A stretch of DNA of 64,000 nucleotides from Arion vulgaris (lineage: Eukaryota; Mollusca; Gastropoda; Stylommatophora; Arionidae), in assembly GCA_020796225.1 (NCBI GenBank), contig CM036775.1, positions 11,663,671 to 11,727,670 of the forward strand, written 5' to 3'. Position 1 is the stretch's first letter; the number at the start of each line of letters is the position of its first letter. Below the pieces are notes generated by a model, which did not search any database, had not been told where the DNA came from, and saw nothing but the letters and a program-made list of their open reading frames with translations. The translations under genes were made by a program, and so were the position numbers. This document shows positions 45,640 through 57,174 of this stretch, piece after piece.

Positions 45640-46225
45640 ATACCTGTCGGCGTAGGCGATCAGTTCTCCACAACTCTCTGGTTGGTCATGTAATCAGTTC
45701 TGACATCGATCTTGTGTCGAACCATGATGTCAGGCCATCCAGCATCTTTTCCCTCTGTCTTCCGCGATCTCTCCTTCCCTGAATTTTACCTGTTGTTACC
45801 AAATGTTCTAAACCTTCTCTTCGCATTATATGCCCGAAGAACCTTGATTGTCGGATTCTTATTCTTTGATAAGGTTTCTTTGTGTGCAAGCCTGATTTAA
45901 AACCTCCTCATTTGTTTCCTTCGCTGTCATGGAATTTTGAGCATTCTTCTGTAAACCCCCATCTCTGTGGCTTCCATTGATCGTATTGATTGTTTATTCA
46001 TTGTCCATGATTTGCTGTCATATAGATGTATTGGATCAATATAGCACTGGAGTATTCGTTTTCGCAGTGTCATTGGTAGTGAATTCACGCAGAGTGTGTT
46101 TTTCATTTTCATAAAGGATGCTTTCGCTTGAGCTATTCTCATTCTAATCTCTGTTTTACATCTTCCATCTGATGTCAGGAGTGTTCCCAGATACTTGAAC
46201 CGATGGGCTTGTTTCAGTGTTGTGT
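45640..46225 (-). pseudogene. LINE RT fragment (family F3)
   Basis: Minus: RIAQAKASFMKMKNTLCVNS, LRKRILQCYIDPIHLYDSKS, RQSRFFGHIMRREGLEHLVT. Ends gcctacgccgacaggtat-like. Confidence 0.75.
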
Positions 46226-46246
46226 TATTATACCAATGTGAAATTA

Positions 46247-46420
46247 TTAAAGCACTGAGTCGTCTTTCCGAACAGATGAGCTTCAGGGTTGTGAATCTTA
46301 GTCGTTGGAAAGATTGAGAGAGATGTGTGTCGATATTGAGAAGACATCAATATTGGCACAGCCCAAAAAAAGAACGACATATCAAATATGCAAACAGATT
46401 AGTTAAAAAGCAACCTTTGA
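46247..46420 (+). pseudogene. LINE RNase HI tail (type b) fragment
   Basis: gagcttcagggttgtgaatc, cagcccaaaaaaagaacgac, atatgcaaacagatta. Confidence 0.5.
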
Positions 46421-46429
46421 AGTCGGAGA

Positions 46430-46820
46430 AGGCACGCTTGTATGGCGTGGGCACTGATAATAAGGAAGGTATGATTCACGCAAAAAATCAGTAAGAAGCG
46501 TCATACCAGGTGCCCTGACTACGCTTGAATGCACAGCAGGCGAACACAAGAAGAAGAAGAAGTTAAAAATCAAGAACATGGTTTGCTAATTCACGATCAT
46601 TAAAACATATTTTATATAACGAACTTATAAGTTGCAAAACAAGGAAAATAAAAGCATTGAACATAATGGTAAACGCCTGAAACTGTCACGTTATGTTTAT
46701 CTTTGATATATAACAACAGAAGATGACAGATGTGATAAAAGGGGAATTTGGAAGAGAATAGGAACGATTGCAAATATATTTCTATCTATCTATATCCTCT
46801 TTGTGTCCTGATTGACATAG
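46430..46820. other. No recognised gene
   Basis: Contains a gaa-tailed end (cgaacacaagaagaagaag, about 46540) like the SINE-1/LINE tail; otherwise unassigned. Confidence 0.3.
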
Positions 46821-46822
46821 AG

Positions 46823-46959
46823 CCTTAGTGGACCAGAGCAAAAGTCACGTTTTTACAAGCGCTTTCACGTTTTGATAAACAAACGCCACTTAGCGTGGCG
46901 GAATGTAAAAACGCGTCCACTTCAAACGACTACTTAGCGGGCGCTTGGTCCACTAAGAG
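46823..46959. mobile_element. MITE-E, palindromic
   Basis: Ends CCTTAGTGGACCAGAG and CTTGGTCCACTAAGAG, about 137 bp, no coding capacity. A relative with a LINE inserted is at 60083-60585. Confidence 0.65.
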
Positions 46960-46974
46960 TTAGCTAAGAGACTT

Positions 46975-47153
46975 CCACTGTTGCTGTTCTGCTGCCTTTC
47001 TACCAACCGTCTCCCACGTCGGGCCACACTCTTCAACTCTCTCTCCACCGTTCTTCTCCATGTTTCCTTTGGACGTCCAGGCCTTTTCTTCTCATCCGCT
47101 GTCCGAGAGCTGTTCTAGCCAATGCCCCACTGGCATACGACATACATGTCCAA
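46975..47153 (-). pseudogene. LINE RT-tail fragment
   Basis: Minus: RPGRPKETWRRTVERE-like reading in one frame, then GRKAAEQQQWK. Left border of the 21-bp satellite. Confidence 0.5.
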
Positions 47154-48018
47154 ATATATTTAATAACATGAAAAATATATTTAATAACATGAAAAATATA
47201 TTTAATAACGTGAAAAATATATTTAATAACATGAAAAATATATTTAATAACATGAAAAATATATTTAATAACATGGAAAATATATTTAATAACATGAAAA
47301 ATATATTTAATAACATGAAAAATATATTTAATAACATGGAAAATATATTTAATAACATGGAAAATATATTTAATAACATGAAAAATATATTTAATAACAT
47401 GGAAAATATATTTAATAACATGAAAAATATATTTAATAACATGAAAAATATATTTAATAACATGAAAAATATATTTAATAACATGGAAAATATATTTAAT
47501 AACATGAAAAATATATTTAATAACATGAAAAATATGTTTAATAACATGAAAAATATATTTAATAACATGGAAAATATATTTAATAACATGAAAAATATAT
47601 TTAATAACATGAAAAATATATTTAATAACATGAAAAATATATTTAATAACATGAAAAATATATTTAATAACATGGAAAATATATTTAATAACATGAAAAA
47701 TATATTTAATAACATGGAAAATATATTTAATAACATGAAAAATATATTTAATAACATGAAAAATATATTTAATAACATGAAAAATATATTTAATAACATG
47801 AAAAATATATTTAATAACATGAAAAATATATTTAATAACATGAAAAATATATTTAATAACATGGAAAATATATTTAATAACATGAAAAATATATTTAATA
47901 ACATGAAAAATATATTTAATAACATGGAAAATATATTTAATAACATGAAAAATATATTTAATAACATGAAAAATATATTTAATAACATGAAAAATATATT
48001 TAATAACATGAAAAATAG
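47154..48018. repeat. 21-bp satellite
   Basis: About 41 units of tttaataacatgaaaaatat plus a, with single substitutions (aaa/gaa). Open on both strands for over 300 codons only because the unit is 21 bp without stops. Confidence 0.97.
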
Positions 48019-48059
48019 CATCAAAACAAATAACCAATACACAAAAGTTGAGACTTATC

Positions 48060-48300
48060 AAGTGTTACATATAATCATCATTGTTGTATGGAGGAGAAAC
48101 ATGGACACTGAACACACGTATGAAGAGAAAAATTGAAGCTTGTAAAATGTGGATATATAGAAGAATAGAGCGTAGGCCATGGAGTGAGAACAAAAGGAAT
48201 AAGCATATTCTTCGTCTCATATGAGCAACGAAGGAGGAAGATTGAATTTGATATTAAAATCAGACAGAGAAAGGCATGGAGTGCCTTCATGACCCTTCAC
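48060..48300 (+). pseudogene. LINE RT-tail fragment
   Basis: Reads YGGETWTLNTRMKRKIEACK, MWIYRRIERRPWSENKRN, KIRQRKAW. Frameshifted. Confidence 0.6.
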
Positions 48301-48371
48301 GCAGTTTGACAACCAGCCCAATGCAAAATCAGTACCAAAATAAATATATACTTCAGTAGTGTGTTATCGTG

Positions 48372-48612
48372 GGCGTCTGTAGCTCAAGCGGTAGTGAGCT
48401 CGATCACAAACCCAAGCCTACTTGGTTCAAACCCCACGGTGGGCAGTTTGAAGCAAATTCTTTCCGTGGATTTTACGAAAGGTAAATAGACCTCACCGTT
48501 CAGAAAGCAATGGCAAACTACTGAACGTATAATTGGTGCTTAGAAAATCAACGACTCGTTTACTATGGTTGATGGCTACGTCCTGTAAAGGATATGCCAC
48601 GATTTTCATTTC
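48372..48612 (+). repeat. SINE-2, well-preserved copy
   Basis: A box tagctcaagcggtagtg, B box ggttcaaaccc, body and 3' end gatatgccacgattttcatt. Confidence 0.8.
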
Positions 48613-48765
48613 AGTGTGTTATCACCTGTGCTATACGGATATGAATGTTGGAGAATGACACAATAAGATGTGTTCAAACACTTTCGTCTTGAATACAACT
48701 TCTCTGGGAAAGAAAAAACTACTGTTCTTTATTATGTTTCGTCTTCATGTCTTGGCTAATGCGCA

Positions 48766-49346
48766 TGTAGGGGTTGTTGCAGAGCGAAGTGAAGGCAACA
48801 ACTACTGCTATATAGTATGTGGATGGAAGTTGAGGCCGTTACTGCGTCTCCCTTGGCTCTCTGTGATTTCATTTACTAGGACCGTTGTTGTATCTCTCAG
48901 TCGATGCTCCACAAGATCCAGAAGGGCTGGTTTCGGTATGAGTGGGTGTCGTCTATAGAAGTTTCTAACCTCCAGAGGCTTACGTGGATATACTATCCTG
49001 GGCATGCGAGTGTTTACGGTAATGAGAGAGTGGACAGGCTTGCATCAACGGCATCGATTGTTGGGGAGTTGAAGATGGATAAAGGGATGTTCTTCGGTCT
49101 CTTCGCGACTCTCTATTGGATAAGGACACTAAAATTCATGTTGAATCGATCAAGCGATTTAGGCAGTTTGTAGTTACCCGTTGTACACGTCGAACTGGAT
49201 GCATGAGAGGCAGAGTGAGAGGTGTGTTTAATCAGCGAGCCACGGAACCATCAGTATGCATACTTTTCGATATCTGTTGGGGAGACTGAGCACCTATGGG
49301 TCTGCCCGGAGTGCAATGACGTCAGTTTAGTAACCAATAACCAATT
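48766..49346 (+). pseudogene. LINE RNase HI-domain tail (type a)
   Basis: LQRLTWIYYPGHASVYGNER then VDRLAS. Damaged GH.G..GNE.AD motif and frameshifts; ends gtaaccaataacca. Confidence 0.7.
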
Positions 49347-49559
49347 CTTCATGTCTTCTGCCTGCTTCGATTCTTATATTTGTTTTGTCTGATAAAATTC
49401 TTGATTTTATTTTGTCGACAAAATATATTTAGATTTTCTTATCCAAATACTTTGTGTCTCTTGTGCATCTCAATGCAGTTAGCGTGTCTTCATTCTGTAC
49501 TAGCACGACAAGCGGCGGTCACGTTGTGAGTGATCTACGAGGTGTGATGTCGAGTCCAT

Positions 49560-49690
49560 GTAATGGCGCAACACGTAAAATCAAAGTACTGTAGTTTTAC
49601 CAAATACAAAAACATAACAATACACAACAACGTTTCGACCAAAAGGCCTTTATCAAGCAAAGGATACAAAACAGAAGTGTAGAAACTCAC
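49560..49690 (-). repeat. Penelope-like element tail
   Basis: Minus: cttgataaaggccttttggt then cgaaacgttgttgtg and ggtaaaactacagtactttg. Confidence 0.7.
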
Positions 49691-50310
49691 TTCTTACTGG
49701 GCACACTACATATAGAATCAGACAATACATTTCTTAGCTTTGCTTTATCCTTTGTGTAGAAGGCATAAGGAAAGCAGCCAGTCCCTCAGCCCCCAGGTGG
49801 CTGACCAGACAGTTTAGCTTAGTGTAGCTTATATACTTTTTTAGCAGACAGTAGTATTGTGCACTAAATATGCATGTGTTCAACATTAGCAAGAGTGGCA
49901 ATACTGGACGAGACCTGACGTAGCAAAAACCAAGGTGTAGTGACGGGGTAGTAACGTAGAGAAGAAAGATAAACAATGGACACGGACAGACGTGTGTTAA
50001 TGTGTCTGTCGTTATAAACCTCAATAAAGATGAAGGAACTTAATTGAATCCTGTTTGTTCGCTATATCGTACTGTCCCGAGTTTTAGTATGTAAGGAACA
50101 CCATCTATAAAATCAAAGAACCACATTGGAGCACAAAAAGGACAGAGTTCTGTCGCCAAGGACATTGTACTACCAGATTGCAAGATAGGACATTGTGATA
50201 CTAATACTACAAGAAAGAGATATATATAAGGCATTCATAAGACATTCCTGTGTGTTTTTATTACCAACCAGGCCTCCCCTATAACACCACTACCACCCAG
50301 CTCGGAACTA
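49690..50310. other. No recognised feature
   Basis: No supported gene or repeat assignment in about 600 bp. Confidence 0.3.
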
Positions 50311-50317
50311 CTACATT

Positions 50318-51860
50318 TGTTTGAAAAGACCTTTTGTCGAAACGTTGCTCTGTATTGTTATTGTTTTTGTATTTTATAAAACTACATTGCTTTGTTTTTA
50401 CGTGTTTCGCATTGATACGAGGCGTGTTCAAATGAAAACGGGACTTGTGGATTTATTTAAAAAGTATCATTCGCAAATTAACAGTTTCAACGGAATTAAA
50501 CAAAGCAACCACTTGTGAATAAGAATGCACCTGGGTTCATCAGAAAAATCTCCGTATGCATTTAGGCAAGCATCCCACTGTTTAGGTAGACGTCGAATGC
50601 CGTCCGAGAAAAGGTGCGTGGCTGCTCACTGAACCATGTGGTCACCGCTCTCTTCACGTCTGCGTCTCTGTTGAATCGCTGTCCCTTTAGTGCTTTCTTC
50701 AACGGTCCGAACAAATGGAAATCACACAGGGACAAATCAGGACTATAGGCTGGGTGATGAAGAACTTCCCAATTCTTTTTTGCCAATAATTCCTGCACAA
50801 TTTTTGCGACGTGCGGACGAGCGATGTCAGCAGATCTTGCACGGCCAGGTCAGGCGCATATTGTTGCAACAGAAGAAGCCATAGCCTTGCTTGATAAAGC
50901 AGTACTGACTGACCGTCGTCGGAGCATTCGTTCGCTTACAGAAGAATTCCATATGTCAATTGGGACAGCCCACATGGTTGTTCGGAAGAAATTGAACTAT
51001 CGGAAGGTGTGTTCACAGTGGGTCCCACGGATGTTGACTGACCACCATAAGGAAGAACGGATGGGGTGGAGTTTGAACCACTTGATGCGTTACAGGACAG
51101 AGGGTGATGCATTTCTGTTGAGCATTGTGGCAGGTGATGAATCGTGGTGCCACCACTATGAACCGAGCAGCAAAATTGACAGCATGCAATGGAAACATCT
51201 AGGTTCACCAAAACCCAAAAATTCAAGACACAGGTTTCTGCTGGGAAGGTTATGGTGAACGAATTTTTGACCATGAAGGGCTTTTGTTGGCCGATTTTAG
51301 GAACCTGGTGTCAACATCAATGCCGCCCATTATAAAGACACTTTAGACAAGCTGCATAAGGCCATCAAGGCTAAGCGACCAGGCAAGTTTTCTCAAGGTG
51401 TGATTCTTCACGACAACGCTCGTCCGCACGTCGCAAAAATTGTGCAGGAAACATTGGCAAAGAAGAATTGGGAAGTTCTTCATCACCCAGTCTATAGTTC
51501 CGATTTGTCCCCGTGTGATTTCCATTTGTTCGGACCGTTGAAGAAAGCACTAAAGGGACAGCGATTCAACAGCGACGCAGACGTGAAGAGAGCGGTGACC
51601 ACATGGTTCAGTGAGCAGCCACGCACCTTTTTCTCGGACGGCATTCGACGTCTACCTAAACAGTGGGATGCTTGCCTAAATGCATACGGAGATTTTTCTG
51701 ATGAACCCAGGTGCATTCTTATTCACAAGTGGTTGCTTTGTTTAATTCCGTTGAAACTGTTAATTTGCGTATGATACTTTTAAATAAATCCACAAGTCCC
51801 GTTTTCATTTGAACACGCCTCGTATATAGTTTTACTACAGTCTTCCCTTAGGTCCATGTA
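50318..51860 (+). repeat. Penelope tail split by a mariner
   Basis: tgtcgaaacgttgctctgta to cgcattga left of the mariner, and tagttttactacagtcttcc right of it. Together they rebuild the tail seen at 44820-44935. Confidence 0.75.
50418..51822 (+). mobile_element. Mariner transposon with inverted terminal duplication
   Basis: 1405 bp between TA duplications (50416-50417, 51823-51824), ends CGAGGCGTGTTCAAATGAAA. Plus-strand transposase: SIRSLTEEFHMSIGTAHMVV (helix-turn-helix), GDESWCHH (first Asp), then after a frameshift ILHDNARPH (second Asp) and YSSDLSPCDFHLFG (third Asp; 34 residues between the last two, D34D as in mariner). The N-terminal about 70 residues are missing. In their place is an inverted copy of the C-terminal third (50418-about 50825). 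Inactive. Confidence 0.9.
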
Positions 51861-52090
51861 ATTTAATAGTCGTTAATCGCAAGTCATGATGATAACAGCC
51901 TCAGAAGTGTGTTGTTGCACCTTTCTGGTGTGTGCGGGCGTGACTGTAGAGTTTAATCCTGCAATACAATTCCCTATCATATTGGGGGCATATTTGATCA
52001 GTGTGGCACATGTGGGTGTTGTATGCTTTGTCTTTTCAGTCTCAGATCGTTGTGTTTACCCTCAGCAGTATAGCGATTCTCAGATAGTGT
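51860..52090. other. No recognised feature
   Basis: Unassigned sequence between the Penelope tail and the 51-bp satellite. Confidence 0.3.
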
Positions 52091-52515
52091 CTATAGTAAA
52101 TCTCTGTAGGGGCTAGCTGCAGACACTATTCTTCTTCCTTATGGGTCTTTTTCACAGCTGGGGCCAGCTGCAGACACTATTCTTCTTCCTTAGGAGTCTC
52201 GTTCACTGCTGGTGCCAGCTGCAGACACTAATATTCTTCCTTAGGGGTCTTTTTCACAGCTGGGGCCAGCTGCAGGCACTAATCTTCTTCCTTATGAGTC
52301 TCTTTCACAGCTGGGGCCAGCTGCAGACACTATTCTTCTTCCTTAGGAGTCTCTTTCACAGCTGGGGCCAGCTGCAGACACTAAAATATTCTTCCTTAGG
52401 GGTCTCTTTCACAGCTGGGGCCAGCTACAGACACTATTCTTCTTCCTTGTGAGTCTCTTTCACAGCTGGGGCCAGCTGCAGACACTAATCTTCTTCCTTA
52501 GGAGTCTCACTGCTG
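52090..52515. repeat. 51-bp satellite
   Basis: About eight units of gtctctttcacagctggggc, cagctgcagacactattctt and cttccttagga. Period of 17 codons; one frame reads SLFHSWGQLQTLFFFLR repeatedly. Confidence 0.92.
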
Positions 52516-52559
52516 GGGATTTGTTTGTTTATTAAGTGTTCACAATCTACATTCATTTA

Positions 52560-52668
52560 TCACTACTTTACACCTGAGGGACATAATGAGGAATGTGCTT
52601 AACCGGCGAGACACAAGAATCATCAGCATGCATGCTTGTCGACCTCTGCTGGGGAAGACTGAGCATCA
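52560..52668 (+). pseudogene. LINE RNase HI tail (type a) fragment
   Basis: VLNRRDTRIISMHACRPLLG, compare VFNQRATGTISMHTLRYLLG at 20129-20727. Confidence 0.55.
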
Positions 52669-52821
52669 ACTGCAGCTGCCGAACTACTATAATGTGTGCA
52701 CAGTATCTAATATAATCAAAGAAGCCATTGTTCTACAAACTTATATCGCTGTAGGATTCCCTTCCTCAATAACATTGCTATTCACCAGAAAACAGCCGTA
52801 CAAACAGGTCAGAAATATATC

Positions 52822-53450
52822 TTCTTCTTCTTCTTCTTTACTTCAAACGCTCTAGATCATGGGTTCCCAAACTGAGCGGTACCGCCCCTCGTGTGCGCTA
52901 AGCCTTCCAGGTGGCGATAGTGGGTTCAGAAGCATTTGGGGAGTTGTTTTCGTGATTTTGAGATTGAATAATCATTTAAAATTTGAATTCTGCATTTTAT
53001 TTCATCTTATGTCCATCTTACACGATCCATTTTTTCATCAATTTTCTATTTCATGTATATAATCATTTGAAAATTGATCATGTATGGTATAAATATATAT
53101 CAATTTATTTTCTATGTTAAAGTGAAAATTGAGCGTGTATGTATATGTGGGGTGGGGAGGCGTTGACAATCTGTTATAATGGGGAGGTGGGAGGGGCGTT
53201 ACAAAGTTTATGTCGAGCAAAGTGGGCGGTGGGCCGAAAAAGTTTTGGGAATCTATGCTCTATATCGACCACTTGTTAACCACTCTGTGTGATTCGTATG
53301 TGATCTAAGAGCGATTGTACGCTGTGTCAGTTATTCGTCTACAAGTAGGCCAGAACATCCGATTTCTGCGACGCCTTTTATTTACTAGGGTAGCTTACCT
53401 AGGACCCTACATACGTCACCTCTTACGACATGCCTTATAAGTCGCAGTCT
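52822..53450 (-). repeat. SINE-1b split by MITE-C
   Basis: ctt-rich end at 52822, then the MITE, then ctctatatcgaccacttgtt through gacgccttttatttactagg and cttacgacatgcctta. Confidence 0.7.
52857..53256. mobile_element. MITE-C copy
   Basis: tcatgggttcccaaactg to ttttgggaatctat, flanked by gctctaga/gctctata (7 of 8 match). Confidence 0.8.
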
Positions 53451-53662
53451 GCCCGTCTGTCCAGCGTGTTCGTAGCGCGTTGGACTACGGGTGACTATCC
53501 TCTGTGTGTGCGGGTTCAATTCCGCGGGATGACAGAAAAAGCCACAGATTCCCAGATTTACGGTGTTCGTGGCACCGAACCGAAGGTTACGATGTCCATG
53601 GCACCGAGCCGAAGAGCTGAGAAGCTCAAGTGCTTCTGGATCGGAAAAAAACAAACAAATAG
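53449..53662 (+). repeat. SINE-5 copy
   Basis: tctgcccgtctgtccagcgt, B box gggttcaattcc, end cttctggatcgg plus an aaac tail. Target duplication gtcgcagt (53441-53448, 53663-53670). Confidence 0.85.
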
Positions 53663-53699
53663 GTCGCAGTGTTAGTATTATTTGCTCCCCTTGCGAGCC

Positions 53700-54300
53700 T
53701 GGCAACATATTGGAGTCGGAAACACATGAATCGTTGCAATAGCTAGAACACAGATAGAGATTTATGAACTCTATCTAACATAAAACGCCGTACAGACAGG
53801 TCGGAAACACATGAATCGTTGCAATAGCTAGAACACAGATAGAGATTTATGAACTCTATCTACCATAAAACGCCGTACAGACAGGTCGGAAACATGATAT
53901 AAATCGTTGCAACAGCTAGAACACAGATAGAGATTTATGAACTCTATCTAACATAAAACGCCGTACAGACAGGTCGGAAACATATGAATCGTTGCAATAG
54001 CTAGAACACATAGAGATTTATGAACTCTATCTAACATAAAACGCCGTACAGACAGGTCGAAAACACATGAATCGTTACAATAGCTAGAACACAGATAGAG
54101 ATTTAGCGAAACACGTACAAACAAAGTACTATAGTTTTACAAAATACAGAAACAGTGACGATAAACAGCAACGTTTCGACCAACAGACAGGCAGGCTCTA
54201 TCTACTATAAAACGCCGTACAGACAGGCAGAAAACATATAAATCGTTGCAATAGCTAGAACAGAGATATAAATTTCTTAAATCTATCCAGAGCTAGAGAG
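53700..54300. repeat. 85-bp satellite
   Basis: About six units containing tcggaaacacatgaatcgtt, gcaatagctagaacacagat and cataaaacgccgtacagaca. Interrupted at 54108-54178 by a Penelope tail in minus orientation. Confidence 0.9.
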
Positions 54301-54489
54301 CAGACATAAACAGAAAAAGAAAATGAAATTAAAGTAATAACTTACTACTCTGATTCCTGATCTCATTAATATATTTCTTTGAAAAAACGTTTACAAACGG
54401 TGCGACTTGATGCAGAAGTAAATGGATAAATTTCCTTCTTTGCAGCCGATAGTGCGCAAGTTAAGCTTCAAATGGCAAAATTACACATA

Positions 54490-54740
54490 TATTTATAATA
54501 ATAAAATAATTCCTCTCGTACCGTTATACGTTACATAGGGCCTGCAAGTAATTTCTCCATACCGCTCTATCCTGAGCAACTCGCTCAATATCATCCATGG
54601 AACTGAGACCGATATTTCCTTCGCAACTTCAGTGTCTCTGGGTTTCTCTTGAACTGCTAGTTTCCTGTCTTTTCGTTGTCTTGCTGTTCTGTGGCTTTGT
54701 ATGTTATCTTGCTCTTCACGATCGCCACGCATCTAACCAT
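54490..54740 (-). pseudogene. LINE tail (family F1), minus
   Basis: Complement of gaggaattattttatta, cctatgtaacgtataacggt, gagcgagttgctcaggatag. Confidence 0.7.
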
Positions 54741-54779
54741 CTTTCGGTCTCTCTTGCCTCTTCGATGTTCGTTGTTCTT

Positions 54780-55200
54780 AGGTCGACAATATATTTATAG
54801 CCTTTTTTACAAAGGCTATATTTTTCGTCTTTACAGAAGGTCAATTGGCAAGTGTTTTACTGTGACAACTTCTGAGTTTTCGCTTTTTCTCTTGTCTTTC
54901 AGCTCATACATAAGTCTCTTCTCAAAAGACTGCGTCCTTGCGCAATACGGTTTCCACACAACTCTGTCATCAGCTAGTTTTTTCCCATGTGCTGGGACCT
55001 ATAGAAAAGTTTTTCATTGAAGCTTTGCAGACATCTTTATATCTGCCTTGGTGCCTCTTCCCCTCCGAAAGTTCACAGAGCAACATTTGTTTTGGTATAC
55101 GTCAAGTTTCCATTTTTCTCACAAGCCTCAACCATCTTAGTCATCTACAGTTAAGCATGTCCATGATGGAAGACAGGTTTGCAAGTTGCAGTACTTCAGA
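54780..55200 (-). repeat. Repeat related to 38671-38860
   Basis: Complement shares gtcacagtaaaacacttgcc and aattgaccttctgt; the minus strand has RKSENSEVVTVKHLPIDL-like reading. Probably another LINE tail. Confidence 0.45.
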
Positions 55201-55269
55201 GTTGGAATGAGTCATATAAGAACAATATAAACGAACAAATCCTTGAGGCCACAGAGATGTGGTTTTATA

Positions 55270-55521
55270 CAGGTGTTCAAGATAATTGCAGCCCCATTGA
55301 CAAATCGAAAGTTGCCAGATAACCTTTCGCGTTGTGTCAATTTACTATTTAAACCGGTTCTGACTAGCTCGTCCTACGTCACATTTGTTCATCGCCCCGC
55401 ACTACAATTACACACCGTCACACAACCTTGACCCATACTACGTCATAACTGAACCTTCCATTTCCATACATATATACCAGATTAGCTCCATTCACGGGCT
55501 GCTTTTAAGTTGAACACCCTG
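55270..55521 (-). mobile_element. MITE-B copy
   Basis: TA-CAGGTGTTCAAGATAATT to TTGAACACCCTG-TA. Confidence 0.85.
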
Positions 55522-55714
55522 TATTTTGTCAAACTAACATGTTTTGTGTTTCAGTATTTTATTGTTATTAACTATAAGGTAACTACTGTCGGAGTTGCGT
55601 TTGTTTGTATGTAAAGATGAGAACAAGGAGTTATTTTGTTTTTTGCAAGAACCACAGAGGAAGCGACGGAAGCAAAGAATATGATCAACAAATAAACAGT
55701 GTACAAGTATTAAG

Positions 55715-55870
55715 AGCTTAAAAAAAAAATAGACAAACACAGGATTCGAACCACTTACCCTCATTTCTTACGACACCCATCGCCTAGCCTAGCAATACGA
55801 GCGTCCTAACAAACACAACCAGTGATCCATTTTAAAATAAAATGGCTCACTGAAGGGTGTCTGTCTCAAT
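55715..55870 (-). repeat. SINE-6 copy
   Basis: aacacaggattcgaaccact (B box complement) and cctagcctagcaatacgagc as at 31900-32080. Confidence 0.5.
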
Positions 55871-56170
55871 ACGCTTCGTTATAACTAGACACAGAATAAT
55901 CAGGTAAAGTTTGATCGAACAGTGTTTGCACAAACACATGCTATAGTTAAGTTTGAATAAAAATTTCCAACGTAGACTATTATTTAAAAAAAAAGGAAAA
56001 TCTGAATGAAAGCACAGATGATTAACTATTTCTTTATTGTTGTAAGCAAATCATGAGGTACAATTAACTTTAATGTGTGTCTTTAAACATCATGTAAAAT
56101 GTATAGTGGGAATATAACAAGAGGGGTCCTTACCTGGAACCGACAGGGACCGAGAAAGAAGGGGAGGCCG
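55870..56170. other. No recognised feature
   Basis: Unassigned, downstream of copy A. Confidence 0.3.
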
Positions 56171-56174
56171 AGAA

Positions 56175-56345
56175 ATGCATGGAAACGAGATTTAGAGGCA
56201 GAGATTTGAACAGTATAAATAAGAGCTGGAGAGAGCTACCGGAGTTAGCTAGAGAAAGGAAGACTTGACATGAGCTGGGTGAAGACCCATGCCCCAATTC
56301 GGTTAAAAAAGGCAGAGAGAGCGAGAAAGAGAGAGAAAGAGAGAG
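56175..56345 (+). pseudogene. LINE tail (family F10)
   Basis: KSWRELPELARERKT-like reading, gcagagagagcgagaaag tail; compare 13040-13180. It lies 56 bp past copy A's stop. Confidence 0.55.
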
Positions 56346-56400
56346 AGGTAACAATTCTAAGGCCGATAACCATTTTAAGGTAGTACTTCAAGGGAGAGAA

Positions 56401-56560
56401 CTATTTGAGTATTTTTCTAACACTCATGTCCATGACAGTGTTAACTGCCCCGTCCAGGGGATCGCACAGTACAATCAAAATGAGTATGCAGAAAAAGGTT
56501 GGTGCGTAATCTCTAATATCACGAGTGGCCCTGAATCTGTCCAGCAAATCGTTTGAAAGT
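56401..56560 (-). CDS. MTFP1: MTFP1-like gene copy A, last coding exon
   Basis: 160-bp exon, excellent acceptor (catttgtatttcag), entered in phase 2, ending in TAG at 56401-56403. It encodes DLLDRFRATRDIRDYAPTFF, a hydrophobic stretch (ILILIVL), CDPLDGAVNTVMDMSVRKIL and K-stop. PLD..V....... VRK is the family signature. It is as long as copy B's last exon but clearly diverged, so this is an old paralogue rather than a recent duplicate. Confidence 0.82.
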
Positions 56561-57049
56561 CTGAAATACAAATGAACGGATTTAATTTTATATTGCATTG
56601 TATACAACATACAACATTTATTAGAAATAAGGGTCTCAAGAGATAACCAACAGCAAGGGTCTCTGTTGCTGCTAAATTGTTAATCCGTTGCCTTGAGTTC
56701 AAAAATCAAACAGCGTTAAAAAACTGGGGTAGATTCGCAAAGTCCTGTAAAGGATATGTACAATTAACTTTATATATATATATCAATCTGTCCACGGCAT
56801 TCAGTTTCTGGTCTGTTATCTTTGTTTCAGTAACCATTTCGCCAGAAGCTTGATGTGGCATTGTTTCATGTTGTTTCCTTATATTTTTGGGCAACTCAAT
56901 GTTGGTAAACACAATGTTGGTAAACTCAATGCTGTTTCAGTATAATGGTGTGGTCTGGGACCAGATGATGCATGAATTTTGGGCCTTGGTCTGTGATGTG
57001 CATGATCGCCAGACCAATAGGAAAAGGGCTGTCATTGTGCGATGTCTGT

Positions 57050-57170
57050 CTGTCTGTCTCTCATCTATCTATCTGTCTGCCTGCCTGTCTGTCTGTTTAT
57101 CTATCTATCTATTTATCTATCTATAGATCTATCCATCTATCTATGTATATATCTATCAATCTACTAATGT
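57050..57170. repeat. (tctg)n/(tcta)n microsatellite
   Basis: Compound tetranucleotide tract. Confidence 0.85.
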
Positions 57171-57174
57171 TGTG

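Noticed and set aside
47033..48136. Very long open frames (up to 358 codons) on both strands
   Set aside because: They are the 21-bp satellite read in stop-free frames; no gene structure.
52704..52807. Plus-strand exon resembling the MTFP1 central motif
   Set aside because: Only loosely similar (QTYIAVGFPSSIT), phases differ (1 in, 0 out) and no partner exons were seen on the plus strand.
54346..54405. Candidate upstream exon for gene copy B
   Set aside because: A GTAAGT donor in the needed phase 1 follows residues FSKKYINEIRNQS, but there is no ATG in frame and similarity to the MTFP1 N-terminus is weak.
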